Under the pieces are notes generated by a model. The model ran no database searches and had not been told where the DNA came from. It saw only the letters and a list, made by a program, of their open reading frames with translations. Shown piece by piece: positions 1-11,065 of a stretch of DNA of 64,000 nucleotides. The DNA lies in assembly GCA_017654935.2 (NCBI GenBank), contig CM065682.1:78327765-78391764 (forward strand), in the 5' to 3' direction. The translations under genes were made by a program, and so were the position numbers. Origin of the DNA: Phymorhynchus buccinoides (Eukaryota; Mollusca; Gastropoda; Neogastropoda; Raphitomidae). Position 1 is the stretch's first letter. Each line of letters starts with the position of its first letter.

Positions 1-128
<128 letters not shown>

Positions 129-185
129 TCTTTGTATAAGAAATGAAAGGGCGAAACGGCACTTCCTTTCTTGTTGCTGCACACA

Positions 186-246
186 AAGGGCCAAGTGGGA
201 AATGGCCAAATGGGAAAGGGCCAAGTGGGAAAGGGCCAAGTGGGAC
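186..246. repeat. 15-bp minisatellite, about 4 units
   Basis: Four tandem units of the form AAAGGGCCAAGTGGG. The GTGGGAAA core resembles the minisatellites at 6113-6238 and 7262-7655, but the unit differs. Confidence 0.8.
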
Positions 247-367
247 ATTCCCCATAAAGAGTCAGGTCATTGCCTTCTAGTTTGCGAGTCTCTCAATAAT
301 AGTCCTTAAGAAGTTAAGCCCTACGTGTAAGATGGTTTTCACATCAACATAGAACAACTCCAATAAT

Positions 368-817
368 CCTCCAGTTCTCAGTTTGTTCTCAAGTTGTGCC
401 AGACGTCAGTCACTGACAGAGATTGTGCAGGCTTAAAGACACACTGACGCTCCACGATTAAGTCCCTTGGTGGTTTTTTCTGGGTAGCTGTGACCCCCAC
501 ATACAAATATCCCCAACTTCAAATTGAGGCTGCTCTTTAAAATGATGTTTCGTTTTCAATTTGGGGAACATTTGTATGGGAGTCAAACGTGGTCAAATTT
601 TTTTTTCGTATCAGCTATTAGAGGGAAAACACGTGAAACCCGTGATTTTGACACGTGACCGGGTGGGTCTTTAAACTAAAAAGGATTTAAACCCTGGGAC
701 TGTTAGCCTGTTGGCCATACATAGCTTGGCCCTAAGAATGTCCAGACTGCCTCTCAGTTTGGTCTCAAGTTTGGGCAGACGTCAGTCACTGATAGAGATT
801 GTGGAGGCTTAAACTAA
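368..817. repeat. direct repeat pair flanking the 433-674 MITE
   Basis: About 65 bp ending in GACGTCAGTCACTGA-AGAGATTGTG-AGGCTTAAA occurs at about 375-437 and again at about 750-813. One copy carries the MITE and the other is empty. A shared segment (ATAGCTTGGCCCTAAGAAT) also occurs at 720 and 1290. Confidence 0.75.
433..674 (-). mobile_element. TTAA-flanked MITE, 'TTAAAGAC' family
   Basis: Both ends read TTAAAGAC in inverted orientation. The interior (CACGTGAAACCCGTGATTTTGACACG, in pieces) is shared with copies near 4293, 16042, 26871 and 54464. The right flank TTAAACTAA and the left flank GGC-TTAA are joined directly as GGCTTAAACTAA at about 808-819, an unoccupied paralogous site, so TTAA is the target duplication. 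TTAA targeting is typical of piggyBac and Kolobok superfamilies. No coding sequence is present. Confidence 0.85.
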
Positions 818-819
818 CA

Positions 820-1452
820 AGCGCGGATTCGCAATCGTTTGTGGCAGCGGTCTATTTTTACCACTCCAATCATTACATACACTGAGTCGCCTCCCCTGGC
901 TTTTCAATAATTTGAATCTGTAAACCAGAATGTTATCTCTGCACCATTTCGTAACTTTTTATATCTTTTGGAAAACATTTAAAACTATTCATCCTACTTA
1001 TACTCATCGTCGTGTCTGTTGCAGTGTCTGTATTACGTATGCTTACTATTTTGTATGCTTTAAAATGAAGATTCATGTGCTCTGTTCAGTATACAATTCT
1101 GTCCATACCTAAGGACTGTAGATATGACAACTGAAATGTTACTTTATGCCCAAGTATTTTTTTCTCTTTTACAATATGTGCGATAATTTTGGCAATATGT
1201 GCGACAATTTTGGACCGACCGACAGACCGACCGACCGACAAAGTGAGTTACAGGTTTGTGGCTTGTGCCACAAACAAAAACGTTGGCGATAGCTTGGCCC
1301 TAAGAATTGCCAGACAGTAGGCTAGCACCCGGGAATGTGGAAAGTCTCTCTCTGGTAGCACGTGTGTTAAGTCCTCTCACGGACTTTTTGTCCTTACCTG
1401 CACATAAATCTCGCACACACACAATCACAAATGTCTCCGTTCCAATTCTTAT
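820..1452. other. non-coding stretch, nothing recognised
   Basis: AT-rich sequence with no supportable ORF. It holds a short GACC/GACA tetranucleotide tract at about 1214-1238 and another copy of the GCTTGGCCCTAAGAAT segment at about 1290. Confidence 0.5.
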
Positions 1453-1454
1453 AT

Positions 1455-1672
1455 ATGGGGAAGACGGGGTAAAAAGCGCATGGGCGGGTAAGAAGCCCAC
1501 CCCAATTATCTCATGAAATAAAGAAAATTTCAGTCAAATTTGCCCATGAGACGAATGCTAGACATTAACGCTCGTCTCATGGGCAAAATGAGACTGAAAT
1601 TTGCTTCATTTCATGAGATAATTGGGGTGGGCTTCTTACCCGCCCATGCGCTTTTTACCCCGTCTTCCCCTA
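1455..1672. mobile_element. palindromic MITE, 'GGGGAAGACGGGGT' family, copy 1
   Basis: The whole 218-bp element is a near-perfect inverted repeat. It starts GGGGAAGACGGGGTAAAAAG and ends with its reverse complement, and ACCCCAATTATCTCATGAAA and CATGAGACGA are mirrored around 1560. Related copies lie at 5851-6071 and 13738-13955. Flanks are TA-rich. Confidence 0.88.
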
Positions 1673-1965
1673 TCTCTGTTTTCTTATAACACTTGGGACT
1701 TTGAATCAAAGTGGAAACAAATCCAAACCTTTCTGCCCATAATATTATGGGTCCATTTCGAGGGAACAAAACGACTCCTTTATCGTCTATTGCTCTTTGT
1801 CCCTCTTCCTCTTTCTTCTTCCTATTCTATGCTATTCTCTATTCTACGCCATTCTATTGTATTCCGTGCGATCAGTTTGCCGCTGGATTGTCAGTCACTG
1901 TAGACCACTGTACACTAACATGCAACAGGAGCTGGGAGTGAGCAGACTGAAAGAAAATCTGTTTA
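1673..1965. other. no recognised feature
   Basis: Overlapping short ORFs in several frames look random. No motif, repeat partner or splice-bounded exon was identified. Confidence 0.4.
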
Positions 1966-2270
1966 AAGGTGCACCCTGACGGATGAGTTTTCGCAAGAAA
2001 CACGTCGAAATTACCAGAAAAAAGCAGCCTTTTCAAGGATCGGAACACTCACTTTGCTCTGGTTTCCTAGAAATCAAACCGTCAAAACGGCGATTCCTCT
2101 TTGGCGGCGGAGTTGCCGGAGAGAGAAGTCATGTTGGATGGGCTGGGTCGAGGCCACTGAGAGTGGTTGAAGCTTTTTTTTTTCTTTGCAGTGCAGTTAA
2201 AAAACACATTGGAGCTATTTCCTTTGTTGTGAGCGAAACACCTATTTGTAAACTGTAGATAAAAAGGCTT
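1966..2270 (+). mobile_element. half-copy of foldback repeat, 'CACCCTGACGGATGAG' family
   Basis: Shares CACCCTGACGGATGAGTTTT, the CAAGAAACA-GTCGA-ATCACC segment, the TTCCTAGAAATCAAACCGTC segment and a TTGTGAGCGAAAC-CC end with copies at 24017-24335 and 61490-62052. The last copy carries both arms in inverted orientation. Confidence 0.75.
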
Positions 2271-2309
2271 GTATTGCTTGTCACTTGCCTGATTTTTGCA
2301 TGCTGTGTC

Positions 2310-2675
<366 letters not shown>

Positions 2676-3074
2676 ATAATGTATGTATGTGTGTGTGCTC
2701 GCGCGCGAGCATGCTTGCATGTGTGCGAGTGTGCGTGACTGTCTCTGTCTCTGTCTCTGCGTGTTTGTGTTTGTGTGTCTGTGTTTGTGTCCATGTCTGT
2801 GTAAGCTATCTGGATGAATATGTGTGAAGCTGTAAGAAGCACTTGAAAGAACAATGGTGGTCGATGTTTGCTTTTAGTTTTGCAATAGATTCTAAGTAGA
2901 CCCATGTAAGACAAGCACGTGCGATTTACATAACGGTTTAAAACATGTCCGAATACTGCTACATAATTCTAGCAACATTTTGATCCCGTCGAGTGTCCTG
3001 TTGGTGCTATCTGGAAAGATTAAACACACGGTTGTTGTTTTTTTGTCTGGTGGGAACATATGGGTTACAGAACG

Positions 3075-3075
<1 letters not shown>

Positions 3076-3165
<90 letters not shown>

Positions 3166-3289
3166 TGTTGTGTTTGTGTGTGTTTGTGTTGTCTTGTTTG
3201 TGTCTTTGTGTGTGTGTGTGTGTGTATATGAGTGTGTGTGCGCCTTTGTGTGTGTGTGTGTGTGTGCGCGCGCTTGTGTTTGTCTGCGC

Positions 3290-3378
<89 letters not shown>

Positions 3379-3492
3379 TGTCTTTGTGTTGTGTGTGTTT
3401 GTCTGTCTTTGTGTTGTGTGTGTGTGTATATGAGTGTGTGTGCGCCTTTGTGGTGTGTGTGTGTGCGTGCGCGCGCTTGTGTTTGTCTGCGC

Positions 3493-3570
<78 letters not shown>
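3076..3570. repeat. compound (GT)n microsatellite
   Basis: Three long GT blocks are joined by duplicated spacers (GAGTGTGTGTGCGCCTTTGTG at about 3230 and 3433, TTGTGTTTGTCTGCGCTTGTG at about 3274 and 3477). The higher-order unit is roughly 200 bp. Confidence 0.95.
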
Positions 3571-3574
<4 letters not shown>

Positions 3575-3789
3575 GAGTGCGAGAGAGAGGGACAAATACC
3601 ATGCGTTGACCTGTATGTGCTTGTAAAGGTGTGCATGCATATATTTGAGTTTGTTGATCTGTTTGAGGATTACAAAAAAAGTGTAACAGGAACTGCACAC
3701 CGTACACAATGCCACACCTAACCTACAGAACTAGGCCTACATTCACAAACTAGACAGACAAACATACACATACACACACGCGCACGCGC

Positions 3790-3790
<1 letters not shown>

Positions 3791-3869
<79 letters not shown>

Positions 3870-3940
3870 ACACACACACGCACGCACGCACACATACGTA
3901 CGCACACCGCGCACGCACACGCACGCACGCACACGCACGC

Positions 3941-3978
<38 letters not shown>
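3791..3978. repeat. (GA)n followed by (CA/CG)n
   Basis: GA tract 3791-3866 runs directly into CACA/CACG repeats to 3978. Confidence 0.95.
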
Positions 3979-3980
<2 letters not shown>

Positions 3981-4292
3981 CAACACACACAGTTCCACGC
4001 ATGCACTCGCATTGATCTACACACAGTCTACGCAAGCAAACTAACACACACACACCCCATATACATCTTATGTACGGGTACCAACGATTTGTACCCTGCC
4101 CACCCAAGCTCGAACGATTTTAATGGACAGTCACACAATCCCTTGGCAGTCAGTCTGTCACTGCTGGCTACAACCTTCACCCCCATCCCCACTTCACTCC
4201 CTATTATTCTGCTGCCCCCCCCCCCTCCCTTCAATTCTATCCACTATTCCCCACCTCTCCTGATCAATCAGCGAGTGAGTGTGAAGTTCTGC

Positions 4293-4740
4293 TTAAAGAC
4301 CCACCAGATCACGTGTCAAAATCACGGGTGAATGAAAAATGGTGCTTTACGTCCTCTCGGTCTGGAACAGACACATGTGGGACATTTGTAGATGCAAAGA
4401 TGGTGGGAACAATACTGGAGGCAATGCCCGGAGGCAGTGCAACACTAAGAAAGTCCCGAATTTTTAACAATAGGCCTACAGATAAGTGTAGCAGTAACCA
4501 CGCCTCGGTTAAACCTCATCGGCTATGGTACCGCCACGAGTATGATTTAACGCGTTTTCCCTCTTATAGCTGGTAAGAAATCTTGTTTTGACCAGGTTTG
4601 GTTCCCATCAAAATACCCCCAAATTCAAAGCGAAACATCATTTTAAAGAGCAGCCTCAATTTGAAATTGGGGGCATGTGCATGTGGGTCACAGCTACCCA
4701 GCAAAAAACCCAAGGGACTTAATTGTGGTGCGTCAGTGTA
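4293..4740 (+). mobile_element. TTAAAGAC-family MITE split by a dispersed repeat
   Basis: The left end TTAAAGACCCACCAGATCAC is at 4293. The MITE body resumes at about 4545 (CGTTTTCCCTCTTATAGCTG) after about 210 bp of foreign repeat. The right end near 4735 has GCGTCAGTGTA but no TTAA, so it is degraded. Confidence 0.75.
4335..4540 (-). mobile_element. dispersed SINE-like repeat, 'TTTACGTCCTCTCGG' family
   Basis: Matches 8336-8525 and 25128-25318 on the opposite strand (GCCATAGCC-ATGAGGTTTAAC, ACTGCCTCCGGGCATTGCCT). Further fragments lie at 4748-4965, 11750-11795 and about 26690-26815. Nested in two unrelated MITEs (here and at 24922), so it is mobile. No tRNA promoter boxes were located. Confidence 0.65.
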
Positions 4741-5096
4741 TCGCTAACGTCCTCCGGTCTGGAACAGACACATCATTTAATGGACATTACTTACACATTG
4801 ATATACGGGTAACTGAGGAGGGGAGACAACGCTTCCATCCATATAATCTTCATCGGACATGAGTAGATACTTATAATAAAGATAGTGGGAACGATCCTGG
4901 AGGCAATGCCCAGCCGGGGGCAGTGCAACACCAGGAAGGTCCTGATTTTTTTTTTTAACAATACAGATGTGTAATGATCAATCAGTTCTAAGTGCATTCC
5001 ATTAAAACCTATGTTCAGTTAGATGGGGAAAAAATGGCACGAAACGTTGGAATTTTCCCTTTCACAGGCATCTTGTTTTCCTTACCCACCATTCTT

Positions 5097-5098
5097 TA

Positions 5099-5129
<31 letters not shown>

Positions 5130-5345
5130 CGTGTGCCCATGCACTTAGCACACGTTAAACCCAGTGGCAACGAACAAGTTGTCATTTGGTCAAAATTTGC
5201 CCCCCTCCCCCTCCCTTCCTTCCTCATCAGTCACACAAAAATCGCATGCAAAAAAAAAAAGGGTGGCGCGCCTCTGGCTGAGACGCGCTCTCCAGGTGGG
5301 AGCAACCCGAATTTCACAGAGACGCCTCTGTGACTATAATGTACC
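5097..5345 (+). mobile_element. 5'-truncated SINE
   Basis: Matches the body and tail of the full SINE at 50142: AGTCTTTCGGATGAGACG, CCCGTGTGCCCATGCACTTA, then CTCCAGGTGGGAGCAACCCG and CAGAGACGCCTCTGTGACTA. It ends in a TAACC-type short tail. The tRNA-like head is missing. Confidence 0.82.
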
Positions 5346-5517
5346 TAGCCTAACCTAACCTTACTATGTTCAGTTAGTGGTCAGTCTTAAGACTAAGTGC
5401 CACACTAGTGTTCTTTGACCAATGTGCGTTACGTTTAGGGCCTGCATTTTGGCTAATTTGTGATTGATGTAACGATTGTGAGCGATCGTGCAGTGCGTTT
5501 TTAACTTTGCTCACAAG

Positions 5518-5583
5518 ACACGCACACACACACGCGCGCGCTCGCACACACACACACGCACGCACGCACGCACATGCGTGCGT

Positions 5584-5633
<50 letters not shown>
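5518..5633. repeat. (CA)n microsatellite with CACG interruptions
   Basis: Direct reading; pure CA from about 5585. Confidence 0.95.
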
Positions 5634-5635
<2 letters not shown>

Positions 5636-5850
5636 CCCTATTGGACATTTATTATGATGTGTTTTGTTATTGTTATTATTTTACATTATTCATTAATGTT
5701 GTTGACTGTTTTCTTTTAATGTTCGATTCAATTACAAGTTTAAGCGTTTCACTAACATTTAGCTGACATTAGTTATGCATGTACAAAGACCAACACCCCC
5801 CTCACCCCGCCCCACCCCCCACCCCACATTTATTTAAGCGATTTATATGT

Positions 5851-6071
5851 ATAGGGCAAGACGGGGTAAAAAGCCCATGGGCGGTTAAGAAACCCTTGCC
5901 AATTATCTCATGAAAAATAAAGCAAATTTCAGTCACATTCTGCCCATGAGACGAGTGTTAATGTTTAGCATTCGTCTCATGAGCAAATTTGACTGAAATT
6001 TTCTTTATTTCATGAGATAATTGGCATGGGCTTTTTACCCGCCCATGGGCTTTTTACCCCGTCTTCACCTA
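5851..6071. mobile_element. palindromic MITE, 'GGGGAAGACGGGGT' family, copy 2
   Basis: Starts AGGGCAAGACGGGGTAAAAA and ends in the reverse complement. Same internal mirrored ATGAGACGA arms as copy 1. Flanked by TATGTAT and CTATATAG. Confidence 0.88.
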
Positions 6072-6112
6072 TATAGTGATTTTTCTGGTGACATAGACTA
6101 GCAGATTACCGG

Positions 6113-6238
6113 ACTTTTCCCACCCGGACTTTTCCCACCTAGGACTATTCCCACCTAGGACTTTTCCCACCCGGACTTTTCCCACCTAGGACTTTTCCCA
6201 CCCGGACTTTTTACACCCGGACTTTTCACACCCGATTG
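6113..6238. repeat. 14-15 bp minisatellite, left arm
   Basis: About nine variants of GGACTTTTCCCACC alternate between CCGG and CTAGG linkers. Confidence 0.9.
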
Positions 6239-6376
6239 AACAAACCTGTTTATTGCATGTCATTTCCGACTATGACTGCCAGATGTTTGTGTGCTTACTT
6301 TTTGCTATAATAGTAGGATGGCAATGGATATATATGATAATCCGAGACAATTTTCTCTTCCTTTCTATGCCCCCTC

Positions 6377-6380
<4 letters not shown>

Positions 6381-6454
<74 letters not shown>
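6381..6454. repeat. (CT)n microsatellite
   Basis: Direct reading. Confidence 0.96.
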
Positions 6455-6460
<6 letters not shown>

Positions 6461-6666
6461 ATCTGTCTGTATCCCCCCTCCACCCACCCACCCCCTCTCT
6501 CTCTTACAGACATAAACACACACTCAGACAAATAATCTGATCTCCCCTCTGTACCGGTTAATTACTCATCTTGTTTATTTTTACTTTTTCTGGTGAACTG
6601 AATTCGTTCATCCAACTGTTTGGTGAAACAGTTCAGATATTTTCTGTACACCAACGACCAACGACC

Positions 6667-6801
6667 ATGGAAGGTTTAAGATTTCTGGATTCGAAGAGAG
6701 GGAAGAAAACGGAGAAACGACTTGCCGGAGAAAAAGACAGATACATCTGTGTGAATCAAAATAATGGCACAAACGCGTGTAACGCTTCCATTCACGTTCA
6801 G
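6667..6801 (+). CDS. possible first coding exon, FLYWCH-like zinc finger
   Basis: ATG at 6667 in CGACCATGG context opens 45 codons that end exactly at a good donor (TTCAG|GTAAGC), phase 0. The peptide has FLDSKRG at residues 6-12, Y26, C28, C38 and H43. The C-x9-C-x4-H spacing and the F..S.RG lead match the FLYWCH zinc-finger pattern, a DNA-binding domain also found in Mutator-like transposases. The final H of the usual H-x-H is Q45 at the splice boundary. No downstream exon was identified; CT microsatellite follows 60 bp later. It may be a remnant of a transposase gene inside 6113-7653 or a captured host exon. Confidence 0.4.
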
Positions 6802-6852
6802 GTAAGCGGGATCTCTGTCTGTCTGTCCGTCTGTCTGTCTCTGTCTGTCTGC

Positions 6853-6859
<7 letters not shown>

Positions 6860-6933
<74 letters not shown>
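6860..6933. repeat. (CT)n microsatellite
   Basis: Direct reading. It abuts the retroelement 3' fragment at 6934. Confidence 0.96.
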
Positions 6934-6937
<4 letters not shown>

Positions 6938-7124
6938 CCCCCTCAGTGCCTCTTCCCCCCATCCTCCCTCCCTTTTCTTCTCATTTCTGCATGTACATAA
7001 TAATTATTTAGCTTTTTTGTTTGATTTATTTTATTTTCCCCCAGGGCTGGGTGGAAAAAAGCATGTAACTTGCTTATCTCATGTTCCCTGGTTACATAAA
7101 ATTTCGTTTTCGTTTTCGTTTTCG
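6934..7124 (+). mobile_element. retroelement 3' fragment C between CT tracts (empty site of Tc1)
   Basis: Same sequence as 9175-9288 plus 10922-11021 on the other strand, but without the Tc1 insertion: GCATGTACATAATAATTATT is continuous here. It ends GGTTACATAAAATTTCG plus CGTTTT units and then CT repeats. CT tracts bound it on both sides. The GATAAGC/CTTATC core resembles LINE 3' ends at 8798 and 17396. Confidence 0.7.
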
Positions 7125-7261
7125 TTCTCTCTCTCTCTCTCCCTCTCTCTCTCTCCGCTCTCTCTTCCTCTCGAAACTCCCTTTCTCTTTCCTTCTATTT
7201 GTCTGTCTATGCGTTTGTCTAAACCTCCCCCACCCCCTGCACAGTGTATGTCTGTGTGTGA

Positions 7262-7655
7262 AAAGTGCGGGTGAGAAAAGTCCGGGTGGGTAAAGTCCTA
7301 GATGGGAAAAGTCCGGGTGGGTAAAGTCCTAGATGGGAAAAGTCCGGGTGGGTAAAGTCCTAGATGGGAAGAGTCCGGGTGGGTAAAGTCCTAGATGGGA
7401 AAAGTCCGGGTGGGTAAAGTCCTAGATGGGAAAAGTCCGGGTGGGTAAAGTCCTAGATGGGAAAAGTTCGGGTGGGAAAAATCCAGGTGGGAAAAGTCCG
7501 GTGGGAAAAGTCCGGGTGGGAAAAGTCCTAGATGGGAAAAGTCCGGGTGGGAAAAGTCCTAGATGGGAAAAGTCCGGGTGGGTAAAGTCCTAGATGGGAA
7601 AAGTTCGGGTGGGAAAAATCCAGGTGGGAAAAGTCCGGGTGGGAAAAGTCCGGAC
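7262..7655. repeat. 31-bp minisatellite, right arm
   Basis: Alternating GGGTGGGTAAAGTCC and TAGATGGGAAAAGTCC half-units with period 31. It decays at the right into GGTGGGAAAAGTCCGG. Confidence 0.92.
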
Positions 7656-7887
7656 ACCAAACTAGCATACCCCCATACACCTGTACCTATCTGTTCCCTA
7701 GATGCACATTCAAAATACCCATTACACTGACACACAAACATAGGCCTACTTATTTTTCTTTTAAGATCACTGTAAGGTGGATAGACGTTAAATTAAAGAA
7801 CGAACACACACACACACACACCAAAAAAACCCAACCCCTCCAAGGCCTACAAGAAAATTAGGCAATGGTCAATCTTAATGGTTTTAA

Positions 7888-8127
7888 CCCTTTCACCGCC
7901 AGCCATATTTCAGCCAAAAATGTCCATTCAATTTACCTGGGTAGAGAACAAAATCCACCTGCAGTATTTGGGGATTCTTCTGTGACATATATAAAACAAG
8001 GTCTATCCTTGCTTCCCAAAACTAAGACAATAGGGTCTTTGGATAACTGACCCCAACTTCGATGCCTTTTAGTGACATAGGTGTTAAATCACTGTGGTGC
8101 TAAAATGCGACTTTGGCGGTGAAAGGG
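7888..8127 (+). mobile_element. TTAA-flanked MITE, 'CCCTTTCACCGCC' family, complete copy
   Basis: TIRs are CCCTTTCACCGCCA and its complement at 8114-8127, with TTAA immediately outside on the left and TTTTAA on the right. The interior ACCTGGGTAGAGAACAAAAT and TTTTAGTGACATAGGTG are shared with copies at 42420, 49975, 52212, 54219, 60712 and 62056. Confidence 0.88.
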
Positions 8128-8335
8128 TTTTAATCTGTCAGATAGCTAAGCAAAGCGTTGAGGTATAGATTTCTGTTTAAGCCTTCTATTCTAGCTAGTT
8201 GTCACCTGTCGGGCTTATCTCTCTAGCACTGTGGTCTGTTAAGCAGATTAAGGTCCCAGACTAACAGCTGAGCAAGATTCGAATTGTAAAACTATTAAAA
8301 GGTGTGTGTGTTCTTGTATTATATTCTTATTATTC

Positions 8336-8525
8336 TTGTGGTGGTACCATAGCCAATGAGGTTTAACCGAGGCGTGGTTACTGCTACACATATCTGTATT
8401 ATTAAAAAATCGGGACTTTACTGGTTTAGCACTGCCTCCGGGTATTGCCTCCAGTATTGTTCCCACTATCTTTGTATTTACAAATGCCCCACACGGCCGA
8501 AAGGCCGAAGAGGGCGTAAGACCAT
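8336..8525 (+). mobile_element. dispersed SINE-like repeat, 'TTTACGTCCTCTCGG' family
   Basis: Matches 25128-25318 in the same orientation and 4335-4540 inverted (CTTGTGGTGGTACCATAGCC, GGTATTGCCTCCAGTATTGT). Confidence 0.65.
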
Positions 8526-8532
8526 ATTTTCG

Positions 8533-8792
<260 letters not shown>

Positions 8793-8797
8793 AGAAC

Positions 8798-9179
<382 letters not shown>

Positions 9180-9288
9180 AAACGACATTTTATTTAACCA
9201 GGGAACATGAGATAAGCAAGTTACATGCTTTTTTTCCACCCAGCCCTGGGGGAAAATAAAGTAAGTCAAACAGGAAAGCTAAATAATA

Positions 9289-10921
9289 CACTACTCACAA
9301 AAAGTTAAGGATCACTATGAGAAAACAGGTGCGCAATAAACTCCGTTCGCTCCTGTTATTTATTTCTCAGTCAAGCCAAATTGTTATGAATTCTTGTTCA
9401 GCTGTAAGTGGGCGATGTTGTGTTAGTGGAAACATTGCACGTGATTCTCTATTACTGAGCTTGGCAGCAAAAGAAAAAGCGGAAACTTGCGAAAAAGGAC
9501 CTTGTTTTGGATCGTTCTGCATGAACACATTGCACAAGCCAGATGGAAAAACCATTATGCACGTGCAAGCACTACTGTTTATGTGTGAGATGCTGTCTCT
9601 TGCTTGGCTTTATAAGAAGACATACCACCAGTATTAGGCCTGATTTGACAATGCCTCCACGACGAAAATTGAGCGAGTTGGATAGGGGACGAGCTGTTGC
9701 ATGGTTCCAAGATGGTGTTCCCAAGCGAGAAGTGGCCAGGCGACTTGAGGTGTCCATCTCGGTCATTGTCAGACTGATTCAACGCTTCACAGCCACTGGG
9801 AGGGTCCATGAAAGACGCAGATCTGGTCGACCGAAGAAGACAACTCCACGTGAAGATCGTCTCATTGAACGACAAGCCCTGCAGACAAGAACAGCCTCTT
9901 CCAGCATCATTCGAAGGCAGCTGAGGGTGGCTACTAACATCAACATCAGCCAGCAGACCATACGGAACCGCCTTCATGGGTTTAACCTCCGTTCTCGTCG
10001 CCCAGCTGTACGGCCACGCTTAACTCCAGCCCATAGGGCAGCACGCCGCGCCTTCTGCAGACGTCACGTGAGGTGGACACGTCAGCAATGGTCCCAGGTC
10101 CTGTTCAGTGATGAATCACGCTTCACCCTGAACCACAACGACGGCCGACTGAGGGTCTGGAGGCGCCCAGGGGAACGCTTTATTGACGCCACTGTCCAAG
10201 AAAAGGTGGCCTTTGGTGGAGGTTCTGTAATGGTCTGGGGGGCCTTCAGCCTTCACCACAGAACACCCTTGTATCATGTACAGGGTAACCTGACTGGCCT
10301 CCGATACCGGGATGAGATCCTTCGACCGCTGGCTGTGCCTACACTGCAGCAGATGGGACCGCCGGCTGTCTACCAGGATGACAACGCTCGCCCCCACAGG
10401 GCAAGGGTGGTCAACGACTTCCTGCAGCAGTCTGGAGTCAACAGAATGGAGTGGCCAGCATGCAGTCCCGATCTCAACCCGATTGAGAACCTCTGGGATG
10501 AGCTGGATCGCAAAGTGAGGAGCAACCACCCCCCTCCCAGGGATGCCCAGCACCTCTACCAGATGCTGCAGGCTGAGTGGCAGGCGCTTCCACAGAGGAT
10601 CTTCACCACCCTGGTCAACTCCATGAGGACTCGCTGCGTCGAGTGCCAGAACAGCCATGGCGGATACACGCATTACTGAACTTTTGGGAGCATCAGAATG
10701 CCCTGTCTTGTGATTTCAATGACTTTGGGAAATCAAATTTCGATACGTACCCACTTTGATCAAATGTACAGACCAAACGATTGCTCGAAATTGAAGGCAA
10801 TTGTGTATCGTTATCACTAAAGCATTGAATTAAATGTTGGCCAAAATTCAACGCATTGGCTTTCTTATTTGGAAAGTTATGAATTAGTTTGCAAGTGATC
10901 CTTAACTTTTTGTGGATAGCT
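9289..10921 (+). mobile_element. complete Tc1/mariner-type transposon
   Basis: A 1633-bp element with 28-bp TIRs. The inner 20 bp (CACAAAAAGTTAAGGATCAC) are identical at both ends and the outer 7 bp have drifted. TA target duplications lie at 9287-9288 and 10922-10923. The empty site at about 6995-7010 proves the boundaries. One uninterrupted DD34E transposase gene lies inside, so the copy is young or recently active. Confidence 0.95.
9651..10679 (+). CDS. Tc1-like transposase, DD34E, intact
   Basis: Predicted 342-residue nuclear transposase that excises and inserts the surrounding element at TA sites. The N-terminal half (1-120) holds paired helix-turn-helix regions with VAWFQDGVPKREVARRLEVS near 16-35 and an AT-hook-like linker SGRPKKTT at 58-65. 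The catalytic triad is D154 (LFSDESRF), D244 (YQDDNARPH) and E279 (SPDLNPIENLW), with exactly 34 residues between the last two. Length is the family norm of about 340. The frame is open from an upstream ATG at 9543, but ATG 9651 gives the canonical MPPRRK-type start; the 36 extra residues have no family counterpart. No stop or frameshift interrupts the gene. Confidence 0.95.
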   Translation: MPPRRKLSELDRGRAVAWFQDGVPKREVARRLEVSISVIVRLIQRFTATGRVHERRRSGRPKKTTPREDRLIERQALQTRTASSSIIRRQLRVATNINISQQTIRNRLHGFNLRSRRPAVRPRLTPAHRAARRAFCRRHVRWTRQQWSQVLFSDESRFTLNHNDGRLRVWRRPGERFIDATVQEKVAFGGGSVMVWGAFSLHHRTPLYHVQGNLTGLRYRDEILRPLAVPTLQQMGPPAVYQDDNARPHRARVVNDFLQQSGVNRMEWPACSPDLNPIENLWDELDRKVRSNHPPPRDAQHLYQMLQAEWQALPQRIFTTLVNSMRTRCVECQNSHGGYTHY

Positions 10922-11021
10922 TATAATATACATATTATGTACATGCAGAAATGAGAAGAAAAGGGAGGGAGGAGGGGGGAAGTGGCATAGAGGGGAATAA
11001 GGATGGGGAAATTAGAGAGAA

Positions 11022-11023
11022 AT

Positions 11024-11061
<38 letters not shown>

Positions 11062-11065
11062 GGGG
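11022..11065. repeat. short (GA)n followed by G run
   Basis: Right boundary of the split retroelement fragment. Confidence 0.85.

Larger units (their letters stand above)
6113..7653. mobile_element. foldback-like element with inverted terminal minisatellites
   Basis: The left end is a block of CCGGACTTTTCCCACC units (6113-6238). The right end is a longer block of the reverse complement, GGTGGGAAAAGTCCGG (7262-7653). Between them lie a FLYWCH-like exon, a LINE/SINE 3' fragment and CT microsatellites. Arms built of tandem repeats in opposite orientation are characteristic of Foldback-type and some Mutator-like elements. No clean target duplication was found; ACTAGCA occurs close to both ends but not at the same distance. 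The unit as a mobile element is inference. Confidence 0.45.

Noticed and set aside
2892..3715. TH/CV-repeat open frames of up to 271 codons
   Set aside because: They are (GT)n/(CA)n microsatellite translations in several frames at once.
10116..10673. 185-codon frame antisense to the transposase
   Set aside because: Shadow of the Tc1 transposase; no motif.
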